This document shows, in pieces, positions 9,019 to 16,569 of a stretch of 54,213 nt of DNA. Under the pieces are notes generated by a model. It was given only the letters and a program-made list of their open reading frames with translations. It searched no databases and was not told the origin of the DNA. Position 1 is the stretch's first letter, and every line of letters begins with the position of its first letter. The stretch is from an uncultured Pseudomonadota bacterium. Its GTDB lineage: Bacteria > Pseudomonadota > Gammaproteobacteria > Burkholderiales > SG8-39. The translations under genes were made by a program, and so were the position numbers. The stretch is from positions 1 through 54,213 of the forward strand of contig CAIKRR010000042.1 of the NCBI GenBank assembly GCA_903829815.1, written 5' to 3'.

Positions 9019-9845
9019 GTCCGTACGAAGACCAGAAACACGGGCGTGGCGGGTGTTGCATCGTCGAGCAGGTACTGGTTGGCGCCAAAGACACGAAACT
9101 CACCGAGCTCGGGAATCTGCATCTCGATGCGTTCGGGTGTGAGGCGTACACGTTGACTGGCCATCGTTGTGCGTCGGGCAAGCGCCACGATGCCAACCAG
9201 CTCGGGCGAACTCCAGACCTGTTCACTGTCGATGCGAAACTCAGGCGTCTGCAGCAACAGACGCGATGAGGGCGCCACGCGAAAGCCGTTGGGCACATCA
9301 CCGCGCATCAGTCGGGTCATGAGACCAAGCGCGTCCAGGGAGGAGGACGAGGGCGATGCAAGCGTTGCCATCGGCCGAGGCAGTTCTGCGCCCGCTGCCG
9401 TGGGCGTGACCGAGCGCCCCGGGCCCGCCTCGGCGACGCGACGCGCAGGCGGCTCGACCGGCAATGGCCATTCGACCTCGAGCACCGGGCTGAAACGCAG
9501 TGCAGTGCTGGCGCGCGTCACATACAAATGGCCACTCTCGCCGCGTGCGATGAGACGCACATCAACGGCAGCCGTGCGGGGCGATGCGGCGAGCGTCCGC
9601 TCGTCGATGGACACCACGGCCAGCGCGGCCGGGTCATCGACGATGTAACCACTGAGCGGCTCGGGCAGCCGCAGTACGGCCTGCGCGCCCTGTTGCAGTC
9701 CGAGGGCAATGACCGCACGGCCATCCCAGGCAAGACTTTCGGCGCCCGCGCGAGCAGCTGCGAGCGACAGGGCCATCAGCGACAGCGCGATCAGCGACAG
9801 GCCCAAGGCGTGCAGCGCGCCCGCGTGGCGCCTGGGCTTACTCAT
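9009..9845 (-). CDS. Integrating conjugative element exported protein (PFL_4704-like, VirB9/TraK role)
   Basis: 278 residues from ATG 9845 (MSKPRRHAGAL...), overlapping the upstream stop by 8 bp; a longer reading to 10121 would run through the upstream gene. A signal peptide (LGLSLIALSLMALSLAAARAGA) precedes a beta-rich N-domain (LRLPEPLSGYIVDDPAALAV, VDVRLIARGESGHLYV), a Pro/Ala linker and a C-terminal domain with RVRLTPERIEMQIPEL and FRVFGANQYLL. This is the TIGR03749/PFL_4704 layout, which probably plays the VirB9/TraK part in the core complex. Confidence 0.76.
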   Translation of the reverse strand: MSKPRRHAGALHALGLSLIALSLMALSLAAARAGAESLAWDGRAVIALGLQQGAQAVLRLPEPLSGYIVDDPAALAVVSIDERTLAASPRTAAVDVRLIARGESGHLYVTRASTALRFSPVLEVEWPLPVEPPARRVAEAGPGRSVTPTAAGAELPRPMATLASPSSSSLDALGLMTRLMRGDVPNGFRVAPSSRLLLQTPEFRIDSEQVWSSPELVGIVALARRTTMASQRVRLTPERIEMQIPELGEFRVFGANQYLLDDATPATPVFLVFVRTWR

Positions 9846-10491
9846 GGGCCGCTTCCTGCAAGGGCGGTGACCCCTTGTGAGGAGGCACTGACCCTTCGAG
9901 CCGTCGGGCCTCGAGCGCGACGATGCGAATGCCGTAAGGGTTGGTCTCATCGGCCGTTCCAACCCGAAACTGCAGGGTGAACACATGACGCTCTTCAGAC
10001 ATCGGCAATGAACCGCTGCGAATCTCCCAGCGACCCTGTACGGTGTAGCGGTAGAGCCCCTGCGTGTCGACCAGTTCGTCAGGGCTGTCCGGGTAGAGGG
10101 TGCGGCTCTGCTGCTGACCATCGATTTCCTTCAACCGACGCTCACGCTCGCTGCGAAAGACCGGCAGCGCAACCGGATCGACGAAGCGTTCGAGTTCGTC
10201 GAGTCGTCGACGCGCCGTCGAGGGCGTGAGCTGGACTGCCAGTCCGAGGAGATAGCGCGCCGCGTTGGCCACGTTGTGATGCGCAAGGCCAGGCGCGTAG
10301 ACACCTTCGGCAGCGCCAGGCACGACATGCACGGGTCGATGGCGAGCCATGTCGGCCATTTCACCGGCCTGGCGAAAGCTGAGCGCAACCAGCGCGATGC
10401 AAAGCGCGCCGAGCACAACGGTGGCCAGCCACTGCAGGGCCGCTGCGCGCTTCACCGACAAAAGCAGATCCTGCAAGGGCATCGAGGCCAT
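9838..10491 (-). CDS. Integrating conjugative element membrane protein (PFL_4703-like, VirB8/TraE role)
   Basis: 217 residues from ATG 10491, 10 bp after the previous stop. A short cytoplasmic tail is followed by one transmembrane helix (WLATVVLGALCIALVALSF) and a periplasmic domain with the pattern NVANAARYLLGLAVQLTPS, YTVQGRWEIRSGSLP and HVFTLQFRVG. One N-terminal helix plus a periplasmic alpha/beta domain is the VirB8/TraE arrangement. Position next to the PFL_4704-like gene agrees with TIGR03746. Confidence 0.74.
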   Translation of the reverse strand: MASMPLQDLLLSVKRAAALQWLATVVLGALCIALVALSFRQAGEMADMARHRPVHVVPGAAEGVYAPGLAHHNVANAARYLLGLAVQLTPSTARRRLDELERFVDPVALPVFRSERERRLKEIDGQQQSRTLYPDSPDELVDTQGLYRYTVQGRWEIRSGSLPMSEERHVFTLQFRVGTADETNPYGIRIVALEARRLEGSVPPHKGSPPLQEAAHE

Positions 10492-10501
10492 GGTGACTGC
10501 C

Positions 10502-10759
10502 TCAGCGCTCGAGATGCCGCACCGTGGGCGGCAGCAGGCCGGGCACTGGCATGCCGAGGCGGTATCCCAGATGCAGCAGATGGCCTTCGGCACGACCGAC
10601 CGTGAGCCGGGCGTAGATGAGTGGGAGGGCGAACATCAGCGCCAGGCCGGCCAACTCGTGAAAAGGACGCACGAAGACAAAGGGCACGAGTGCCACCAGC
10701 AGGTACTCGATGACGCGTGACGACCGATCGATGTGGCGCGGCGTAGGACGCAGTTGCAC
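10502..10759 (-). CDS. Small two-helix conjugation protein (TIGR03750-like, VirB3/TraL role)
   Basis: 85 residues from a GTG at 10759, 17 bp after the pilin-like gene. It has two adjacent hydrophobic stretches (VIEYLLVALVPFVFV and LAGLALMFALPLIYA), then HLLHLGYRLGMPVPGLLPP. This is the short TraL/VirB3-like membrane protein family that sits between the pilin-like and VirB8-like genes in island-type T4SS. It is slightly shorter than I expect, and the start codon is chosen by spacing rather than by a strong ribosome-binding site. Confidence 0.66.
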   Translation of the reverse strand: MQLRPTPRHIDRSSRVIEYLLVALVPFVFVRPFHELAGLALMFALPLIYARLTVGRAEGHLLHLGYRLGMPVPGLLPPTVRHLER

Positions 10760-10776
10760 GGGATGAACCTCGCTCT

Positions 10777-11070
10777 TCAGTTGCCGACCATGCCCTGGGC
10801 GAGGCTTTGCAGGCCCTGCGCGATGGCTGGCAAGAGGTAGATGACAACCACCGCAGCAACGCCCACGGAGGCAAACATGGCGCCCTTGCTGAAGAAGGCG
10901 AACACGCAGCCCACCAGCACCAGACAGCCGATCACCAGCGCCCACTTGCCATAGAAGAAGCTCCTGACCGCCGACCAGACGCTGTCGCCGGTAGCAACCG
11001 AATTCACCTGTGCGAGCGCTGGCTCGATCGTCAGGAGCGCGAGCGCAAGCAGCAGCAAGAGGAGCAGCAT
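10777..11070 (-). CDS. Pilin-like conjugation protein (TIGR03745-like, VirB2/TraA role)
   Basis: 97 residues from ATG 11070. The Leu-rich signal peptide ends near EPALAQ; the mature part has two hydrophobic helices (KWALVIGCLVLVGCVFAFFS and FASVGVAAVVVIYLL), as expected of a VirB2/TRB pilin-like protein. No Shine-Dalgarno is evident, and in-frame TTG codons slightly upstream are possible alternatives. It is the first recognisable gene of the module; the PFL_4701-type gene expected upstream is absent, so the module may be broken here. Confidence 0.66.
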   Translation of the reverse strand: MLLLLLLLALALLTIEPALAQVNSVATGDSVWSAVRSFFYGKWALVIGCLVLVGCVFAFFSKGAMFASVGVAAVVVIYLLPAIAQGLQSLAQGMVGN

Positions 11071-11376
11071 GGGCAACAACGGGGGCAACTCACGGTGCGC
11101 TGCCAACGAGCCCACCACCGCGGTCGCGCCCCTCGCATCCGGCGGGCAGACAGCACTTTCGACAGGCACCAGAGCACTCCTCGAGACAACCGCGCAGACC
11201 CATGGCTGCCAGACCCGCGCACGCGCCAGGCCCCTGCATGGGAGGAATGAGTGGCACGCACAGCCCTGCCCGGTCGCGGACGGGGAGAGAGCCAGACCGA
11301 AGGAGCCGACACGTGCCACTCATTCCTTAAACGCAAGGCGGGAACACGCAATCGGGGACAGCCCCCCCTCAGGCGC
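11071..11376. other. Non-coding gap between conjugation module and tup operon
   Basis: About 306 bp with no convincing gene on either strand. It holds the inverted repeat listed separately and, next to the tupA stop, a weak GGGG-ACA/CCCC hairpin without a T tract. This is the edge of the conjugation module, and its upstream promoter, if any, must lie here. Confidence 0.5.
11244..11326. repeat. 15-bp perfect inverted repeat, arms 53 bp apart
   Basis: Left arm 11244-11258 reads ggaatgagtggcacg and right arm 11312-11326 is its exact reverse complement. It sits between the tup operon and the conjugation module. It could be a regulatory structure or a scar of an inserted element; no flanking direct repeat was noticed. 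Confidence 0.8.
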
Positions 11377-12252
11377 TCAGCGCGCCGCCTCGGGAAAGAA
11401 GAGCTGCTCGCCCTCGATGCGGTAGTCGGCAATGGCTCGCTGACCTGCCGCACCACAGAGCCAGTCGATGAACTGCTGCCCGTCGACCGCCTTCACATGC
11501 GCGTGCCGTGCCGGATTCACCAGCATGACGCCGTAGCGGTTCTTCAAGCGCGCATCGCCTTCGAGCACGATACGCAGGCCCTGGCGATTGCGAAACGCAA
11601 TCCAGGTGCCCCGATCGGCCAGCAGATAGGCATCCATCGCAGCGGCGATATTGAGCGCCGGGCCCATGCCGGTGCCGGTATCGCGATACCAGGCACCGCG
11701 AGCCTGCTGGATGTCGATGCCAGCGAGCTCCCACAGCCGCAGTTCGGCGGCGTGCGTACCACTGCGATCGCCGCGCGAGACGAAGGCATGCTCGCCCTGG
11801 CGGATGCGCCTGAAGGCCTCCATCACCGTGCCTGCACTGCCCGCGCGTGCCGGATCGGCTGCCGGGCCCACCAGGATGAAGTCGTTGTACATCACGTCAA
11901 GGCGGCGCGTGGCATGGCCCTCGGCCAGAAAGCGGTCCTCAGCCGGGCGGTCGTGAACCAGCACCACGTCGGCGTCGCCGCGACGACCCAGATCGAGCGC
12001 CTGGCCGGTACCAACGGCCACCACACGCACCTCGATGCCGGTCGTCGCACGAAAGCGCGGCAGCAGGTACGCAAAGAGGCCCGACTGCTCGGTCGAGGTG
12101 GTCGACGCCAGCACGATGCTGCGCGACTGGGCCTGGACGGCAGGCGCAAGCAGCGTGGCGCACGCGGCCAGCACGAGGGCAAGGCCGGCACGCCAGACAC
12201 GGTTCACCGACCGTGAGACGGGCAGGAAAGGGGGCCTGGGACTTACCCTCAC
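11377..12252 (-). CDS. tupA: Tungstate ABC transporter, substrate-binding protein
   Basis: 291 residues from GTG 12252, which overlaps the tupC stop (GTGA). Signal peptide (LALVLAACATLLAPAVQA). The mature start SIVLASTTSTEQSGLF, then VVAVGTGQALDLGRRGDADVV, LVHDRPAED and YNDFILVGP are hallmark stretches of TupA, which binds tungstate with very high affinity in the periplasm. TupA and molybdate-binding WtpA/ModA are related, but the TTSTxxSGL and GTGQAL motifs favour TupA. Last gene of tupB-tupC-tupA. Confidence 0.9.
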   Translation of the reverse strand: MRVSPRPPFLPVSRSVNRVWRAGLALVLAACATLLAPAVQAQSRSIVLASTTSTEQSGLFAYLLPRFRATTGIEVRVVAVGTGQALDLGRRGDADVVLVHDRPAEDRFLAEGHATRRLDVMYNDFILVGPAADPARAGSAGTVMEAFRRIRQGEHAFVSRGDRSGTHAAELRLWELAGIDIQQARGAWYRDTGTGMGPALNIAAAMDAYLLADRGTWIAFRNRQGLRIVLEGDARLKNRYGVMLVNPARHAHVKAVDGQQFIDWLCGAAGQRAIADYRIEGEQLFFPEAAR

Positions 12253-12998
12253 GGCAGTTCAGCCTCCAGGTAACGACGGGCATTGATCGAGCCCGGCGCG
12301 GTGAAAAACTGGGGGGCGGGCACATGCTCGATCACCCGACCCTGATCGATGAACAGGATCTCATCGGCAAGGCGCCGCGCCTGACCCAGGTTGTGGGTGC
12401 TCATCACGATGCGCGTGCCCGCCTCGTGAATTGCGATCACGATGCGCTCGACCGCTGCAGCCGAGGCCGGGTCGAGGTTGGCCGTAGGCTCATCGAGAAA
12501 GAGCACTTCGGGCTCAAGCGCCCAGGCACGTGCAAGCGCCAGGCGCTGGCGTTCGCCCCCCGAGAGCAAGACCGCTGCACGAGCGGCCAGCGCAGCGAGC
12601 CCGACGCGCTCCAGGGCATCCATCGCGCGAGCGCGGCGCTCGATGCGGGTAACCCCGGCCAGGCGCAAGCCGTAGGTCACATTGGCAAGCACCGAGCGCC
12701 TGAGCACCACCGGGCGCTGAAACACCATGGCCTGCCGCACCGGGCGCGCAGGTGCCCAGCGCACGCTGCCCGAGGTGGGCATCAGCAATCCATGACACAA
12801 GCGCATCAGTACGCTCTTGCCCGCACCATTGGGGCCGAGGATGAGGCTGCGCGCGCGGCTGCTCAAGACGATGTTGACATCATCGATGATCAGCTGACCA
12901 GCGCGCGCATAGTGCAGGTGCTCGAGCACCAGGGCAGGCGGTGCCGCCGGCGATGCCGCGGCAAGCGTCGAGGTGCGCGCGGGCAAGTCAACCCGCAT
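12249..12998 (-). CDS. tupC: Tungstate ABC transporter, ATP-binding protein
   Basis: 249 residues from ATG 12998, overlapping the tupB stop by 11 bp. Walker A LGPNGAGKSVLM, signature LLSGGERQRLALARA, Walker B EVLFLDEPTANLDP and switch His in MSTHNLGQARRLADE are intact. The N-terminus carries about 25 Ala/Pro-rich residues before the ABC domain. It hydrolyses ATP on the cytoplasmic side for the TupB permease. Confidence 0.9.
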   Translation of the reverse strand: MRVDLPARTSTLAAASPAAPPALVLEHLHYARAGQLIIDDVNIVLSSRARSLILGPNGAGKSVLMRLCHGLLMPTSGSVRWAPARPVRQAMVFQRPVVLRRSVLANVTYGLRLAGVTRIERRARAMDALERVGLAALAARAAVLLSGGERQRLALARAWALEPEVLFLDEPTANLDPASAAAVERIVIAIHEAGTRIVMSTHNLGQARRLADEILFIDQGRVIEHVPAPQFFTAPGSINARRYLEAELP

Positions 12999-13692
12999 GG
13001 GGCATCGTCCGCTGACGAATCGTGAACGCCAGGGCATTGAGGGCCAACACCAGGGCCAGGAGCACGAAGCCCAGCGCCATGGCAAACGCCAGATTGCCCT
13101 TGCTGGTTTCCAAGGCAATCGAGGTGGTCATCACGCGCGTCACACCATCGATATTGCCCCCGACGATCATCACCGCACCCACCTCGGCCACCGCGCGCCC
13201 GAAGCCTGCCAGCAGCACCGTGATGAGGGCATGGCGCGCATCCCAGAGCAGGGTTGGTACCGCCTGCCACCACGACGCGCCGAGCGATTGCAAGGGTTCG
13301 GCATACTCGACCCACAGATCTTCAACCGCCTGGCGTGACAGGGCCACCACGATGGGCCATACGAGCAGGGCCTGCGCGAGCACCATCGCACGAGGCGTGA
13401 ACAGAAGGCCAAAGTGCCCCAGTGGCCCGGCACGCGACAGCAGCACATAGACGAACAGCCCCACCATCACCGGCGGCAAGCCCATCAGGGCATTGAAGAT
13501 CACGACGAGCAGACGCCTGCCCGGAAACTCGCAGATTGCAAGCACCGCGCCCAATGGGGCGCCGGCAATGGCAGCGAGCACCACCGCGGCCAGGCTCACC
13601 TCGAGGCTGAGCAACACCACGGTCACGAGGGAGGGTTCGGCACTCGCAAGGAGTGAGGCTGCCTGCTGCAACGCGATGCCAATGTCGTTCAT
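12988..13692 (-). CDS. tupB: Tungstate ABC transporter, permease
   Basis: 234 residues from ATG 13692. About five or six membrane segments (for example VTVVLLSLEVSLAAVVLAAIAG, LPPVMVGLFVYVLLS, ALLVWPIVVALS). The cytoplasmic coupling loop reads YAEPLQSLGASWWQAVPTLLWDARHALITV, and GRAVAEVGAVMIVGGNI is the conserved TupB/ModB-type end. First gene of the operon; transcription diverges from the molybdoenzyme gene at 13799. Confidence 0.88.
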   Translation of the reverse strand: MNDIGIALQQAASLLASAEPSLVTVVLLSLEVSLAAVVLAAIAGAPLGAVLAICEFPGRRLLVVIFNALMGLPPVMVGLFVYVLLSRAGPLGHFGLLFTPRAMVLAQALLVWPIVVALSRQAVEDLWVEYAEPLQSLGASWWQAVPTLLWDARHALITVLLAGFGRAVAEVGAVMIVGGNIDGVTRVMTTSIALETSKGNLAFAMALGFVLLALVLALNALAFTIRQRTMPHAG

Positions 13693-13731
13693 GGCACCAT
13701 TCTCGCAAATCGGAGCGCTTGTGGGCATCAT

Positions 13732-13750
13732 CCTGTGAGGCGCTCACAGG
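13732..13750. promoter_or_regulatory. Perfect palindrome between tupB and the CoxL-like gene
   Basis: CCTGTGAG, three-base centre GCG, CTCACAGG: 8-bp arms match exactly. It lies in the 106-bp divergent intergenic region, 40 bp from the tupB start and 49 bp from the GTG at 13799, which suits an operator controlling one or both directions. It does not resemble the ModE operator as I know it. The regulator is unknown. Confidence 0.5.
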
Positions 13751-13798
13751 CCTTTGGTATCCTAGGAGACCTCTTTTCTGCTCAGGCGGATCGCGCTC

Positions 13799-16168
13799 GT
13801 GGATGCTCATACTGATGCCCTCAGGGGCCGACTTGAAGACCGTCGTCTGACGACTGGGCACGGTCTGTACACCTCGGATCGCACGCTGCCTGGGCAATTG
13901 CATGCAGCCTTCCTGCGCGCCGATCGGGCGCATGCACGCATTGTCGGCATTGACGTGACTGCGGCGAAAGCACGCGAGGGTGTCCACGCCGTCCTCACCG
14001 GTGACGATGTGCGCGCCGCAGGCGCCGGTTCGCTGCCCACCCAGCTTGCCGTGAACGGGCGTGACGGGCAGCCGCTCCTGAAGCCTTATCGTCCGGTGCT
14101 CGCACAAGGCGCCGTGCGCTTTGTCGGTGAGGTCGTGGCATGCGTCATCGCCGACACGGCCCTGCTCGCTCAGGACGCGCTCGAAGCCATCGTGGTTGAC
14201 TACGAAGACCTCACGGCCGTCGTATTGGCCGAAGACGCCTTGCTGGAAGGTGCGCCCCAGTTGCATGAGAATGTGCCGGGCAATCGGGTGATGGACTTCG
14301 GCCAGGGCGATGAGGCGGCAACAGCGGCCGTCTTCGCCAGCGCTCCCCGAGTGGTGCGGCTCTCGCTCTACAACAACCGGGTGGTCGGCAACCCGCTCGA
14401 GCCGCGCGCGGTCAATGGCGACTACGACGCGGCACGCGATCACTACACCCTCTACTCGGTGACCCAAGGGGTCACCGGCTTGCGCACCCAGGTCGCTGCA
14501 ACACTGGGTATCACCGAAGACAAGCTCGATGTGGTGGCGCAGGACGTGGGCGGCGGGTTCGGCCTGCGCAGTTCGGCGCATCCGGAGAGCATCGTCGTAC
14601 TGATCGCCGCGCGTCTGCTCGGTCGACCGGTCAAGTGGACGGCAACCCGCTCCGAGGGTTTTCTGTCCGATGAGCAAGCCCGCGATGCCATCTGTCATGG
14701 CGCGCTCGCGCTGGATGACCAAGGCCGCTTTCTGGCGATGCGCTTTGACTTCGTGTCAAACCTCGGAGCCTACTGCGCACCGGTCGGACCGTTCATCAAC
14801 AGTCGCATCACGGCCTGCATGACGGGGGTCTATGATGTGGAAATTGCTTACGCTCGGAATCAGCTAGTACTTACCAACACGCCGCCGACAGCCGCCTATC
14901 GAGGGGCCGGGCGCCCGGTGATGTCGGCCATCATCGAGCGACTGGTCAGTCAGGCTGCACTTGAAATGGGCATCGATGATGCCGAGTTGCGGCGCCGCAA
15001 CATGCTGACAAGGAGCCGCTTTCCGTTCAAGCTCGTGAACGGCAATGTCTACGATTGCGGCGATCCGATCGGCGTACTCGCCGACGCAGCGGCTGCGGCC
15101 CACTGGAACGACAAGGCACGCTTCGAGGCACGACGTGTCGAGGCGCTCGCCCGCGGTCGCCTCTTGGGGCGCGGGATGGCCAGTTGCATCGAATCGACCG
15201 GCGCTGGCAACCCCACCGGCGACCAGGGCGTGCTGCGCTTCGACCGTGAGGGCAACATCACGACCCATTCGGTTTCACACTCGAGCGGGCAAGGGCACGA
15301 AACGGCTTTCGCGCAAATCATTGCATCGGTCCTGCATGTGCCACTGCACTCGATCAGCGTCCGTGAGGGCGACCCCACGGTTCGGCTGGTGGGTAATGGC
15401 ACCGGCGGTTCGCGCACCATCACCGGTGCCGGCAGCGTCATGCTGACCGCAGCCCGCGAAGTCCTCGCCAAGGGCTTGTCGTTTGCCGCCATTGAGCTCG
15501 AAGCGGCCGAGCAGGACATCGAATTCACCCAGGGCAGCTACCGCATCAAGGGTACCGATCGTGCCATCAGTCTGCCAGCGCTTGCGCGCAAGCTGGCCGG
15601 GGCAGGGGAGCACCCGCTTGACACCCAGTCAAAGGTCACCATCGGTGTCACCTATCCCAATGGCTGCCATGTGGCCGAGGTGGAGATCGATCCGGCAACC
15701 GGCGTCACCGAGGTCATTGCCTATACCGCCTGCGACGATGCGGGCAACATCGTCAATCACCAGTTGGTCGAGGGGCAGATGCATGGCGGTCTGGCGCAAG
15801 GCATCGGCCAGGTGCTCGGTGAATATGCTATCTACGATCCGGCCAGTGGTCAGCTGCTGACGGGTAGTTTCCTCGACTATCCCATGCCGCGAGCGGGCAT
15901 CTTGCAAGGCATCCAGTTGCTCGATCATCCGGTGCCCACCGACACCAATCCTCTGGGCGCAAAAGGGGTGGGCGAGTCGGGTGTAACCGGCTCCTTGCCC
16001 ACGGTCATGAACGCCATTCTCGACGCACTGAGGCCTGTGGGCGTTAGGTACTTCGACATGCCAGCCACTCCTGCGCGGGTGTGGGGAGCGATCCAGGCAG
16101 CCAAGGTGGGCGACGGCGGCGCGTTTGCCATTCCCCAGGCGGTCATCGAGCAGCCAGCCGCGACTTGA
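13799..16168 (+). CDS. Molybdopterin hydroxylase large subunit, CoxL form II-like
   Basis: 789 residues from GTG 13799. The N-terminal Ald_Xan a/b-hammerhead domain (about residues 1-120: TGHGLYTSD, HAAFLRADRAHARI, GVHAVLTGDDV) is followed by two Mo-cofactor domains: DVGGGFGLRSSAHPE, the active-site loop AYRGAGR at 366-372, and GAKGVGESG with the catalytic Glu at residue 726. In CO dehydrogenase the form I loop is AYxCSFR; AYRGAGR marks form II or related enzymes whose natural substrate is often unknown. No FAD (CoxM) or 2Fe-2S (CoxS) subunit gene is adjacent, so partners must be elsewhere. The divergent tungstate/molybdate-class transporter is a fitting neighbour. Confidence 0.85.
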   Translation: MDAHTDALRGRLEDRRLTTGHGLYTSDRTLPGQLHAAFLRADRAHARIVGIDVTAAKAREGVHAVLTGDDVRAAGAGSLPTQLAVNGRDGQPLLKPYRPVLAQGAVRFVGEVVACVIADTALLAQDALEAIVVDYEDLTAVVLAEDALLEGAPQLHENVPGNRVMDFGQGDEAATAAVFASAPRVVRLSLYNNRVVGNPLEPRAVNGDYDAARDHYTLYSVTQGVTGLRTQVAATLGITEDKLDVVAQDVGGGFGLRSSAHPESIVVLIAARLLGRPVKWTATRSEGFLSDEQARDAICHGALALDDQGRFLAMRFDFVSNLGAYCAPVGPFINSRITACMTGVYDVEIAYARNQLVLTNTPPTAAYRGAGRPVMSAIIERLVSQAALEMGIDDAELRRRNMLTRSRFPFKLVNGNVYDCGDPIGVLADAAAAAHWNDKARFEARRVEALARGRLLGRGMASCIESTGAGNPTGDQGVLRFDREGNITTHSVSHSSGQGHETAFAQIIASVLHVPLHSISVREGDPTVRLVGNGTGGSRTITGAGSVMLTAAREVLAKGLSFAAIELEAAEQDIEFTQGSYRIKGTDRAISLPALARKLAGAGEHPLDTQSKVTIGVTYPNGCHVAEVEIDPATGVTEVIAYTACDDAGNIVNHQLVEGQMHGGLAQGIGQVLGEYAIYDPASGQLLTGSFLDYPMPRAGILQGIQLLDHPVPTDTNPLGAKGVGESGVTGSLPTVMNAILDALRPVGVRYFDMPATPARVWGAIQAAKVGDGGAFAIPQAVIEQPAAT

Positions 16169-16259
16169 GGTCAGGGGCGTCGGGGTGCCTCAGGCGGGCG
16201 CAATGGGGCGCTTGCAGGGCACCGAGCCACCGGCTGCCGTTGGCGGGCCGCACGACACC

Positions 16260-16273
16260 GTTCCACGTGGAAC
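16260..16273. promoter_or_regulatory. parS: parS centromere site, perfect palindrome
   Basis: GTTCCACGTGGAAC, a perfect 14-bp palindrome and the core of the chromosomal parS site known from Pseudomonas and Burkholderia. It lies about 3.8 kb from parB in the same cluster. ParB binds it and spreads, and ParA acts on the complex to segregate the origin. Confidence 0.93.
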
Positions 16274-16335
16274 AACGGTTGACCTGAGGGCTGGAACTCG
16301 GTGCGGGGAACTCCGTGACTGCACGACGAGCCTGC

Positions 16336-16349
16336 GTTCCACGTGAAAC
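16336..16349. promoter_or_regulatory. parS: parS-like site (one mismatch)
   Basis: GTTCCACGTGAAAC, 76 bp from the perfect site. One half matches GTTCCAC; the other, GTGAAAC, is the half-site found in the Bacillus-type parS. It is probably bound by ParB with somewhat reduced affinity. Confidence 0.75.
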
Positions 16350-16374
16350 ATGCACATTGAGGGCCGCATCAGAA

Positions 16375-16402
16375 GATTCGGCCGCCGCGAGCGCTCTATA
16401 AT
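16375..16402 (+). promoter_or_regulatory. Candidate mnmG promoter
   Basis: TATAAT at 16397-16402 is a perfect -10 hexamer, with a weak GATTCG at 16375-16380 as a possible -35 (16-bp spacing). The mnmG start is 168 bp downstream, so the operon would have a long leader. A ParB site ends 26 bp upstream of the putative -35. Confidence 0.5.
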
Positions 16403-16569
16403 GAACCTTGCGCTGCATTGAGGGTGCTGTTGTCACCGGACTCAACAGCCTGTCGCTCCCACAGCAACTGCGCCAGTAGCGCAGGCAGTACCCGTCAGAA
16501 CCGGCAGGCGCTTGCACGCTACCCGCCCGCCAGCCCCGCAACCGCAGAACCCGTCAGCCCGACGTCCCT

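Larger units (their letters stand above)
16169..16569. other. Intergenic region upstream of mnmG
   Basis: About 400 bp without a credible gene. It contains two parS-type sites and a TATAAT box, all listed separately. The rest shows no feature I can support. Confidence 0.7.

Noticed and set aside
1-11070. Dot/Icm-type (type IVB) secretion system
   Set aside because: Gene order, protein lengths and the VirB4/TraC, VirB10-like and lipoprotein set match the genomic-island conjugation type instead.
11351-11365. Rho-independent terminator of the tup operon
   Set aside because: The GGGG/CCCC stem is short and no T tract follows on the transcribed strand.
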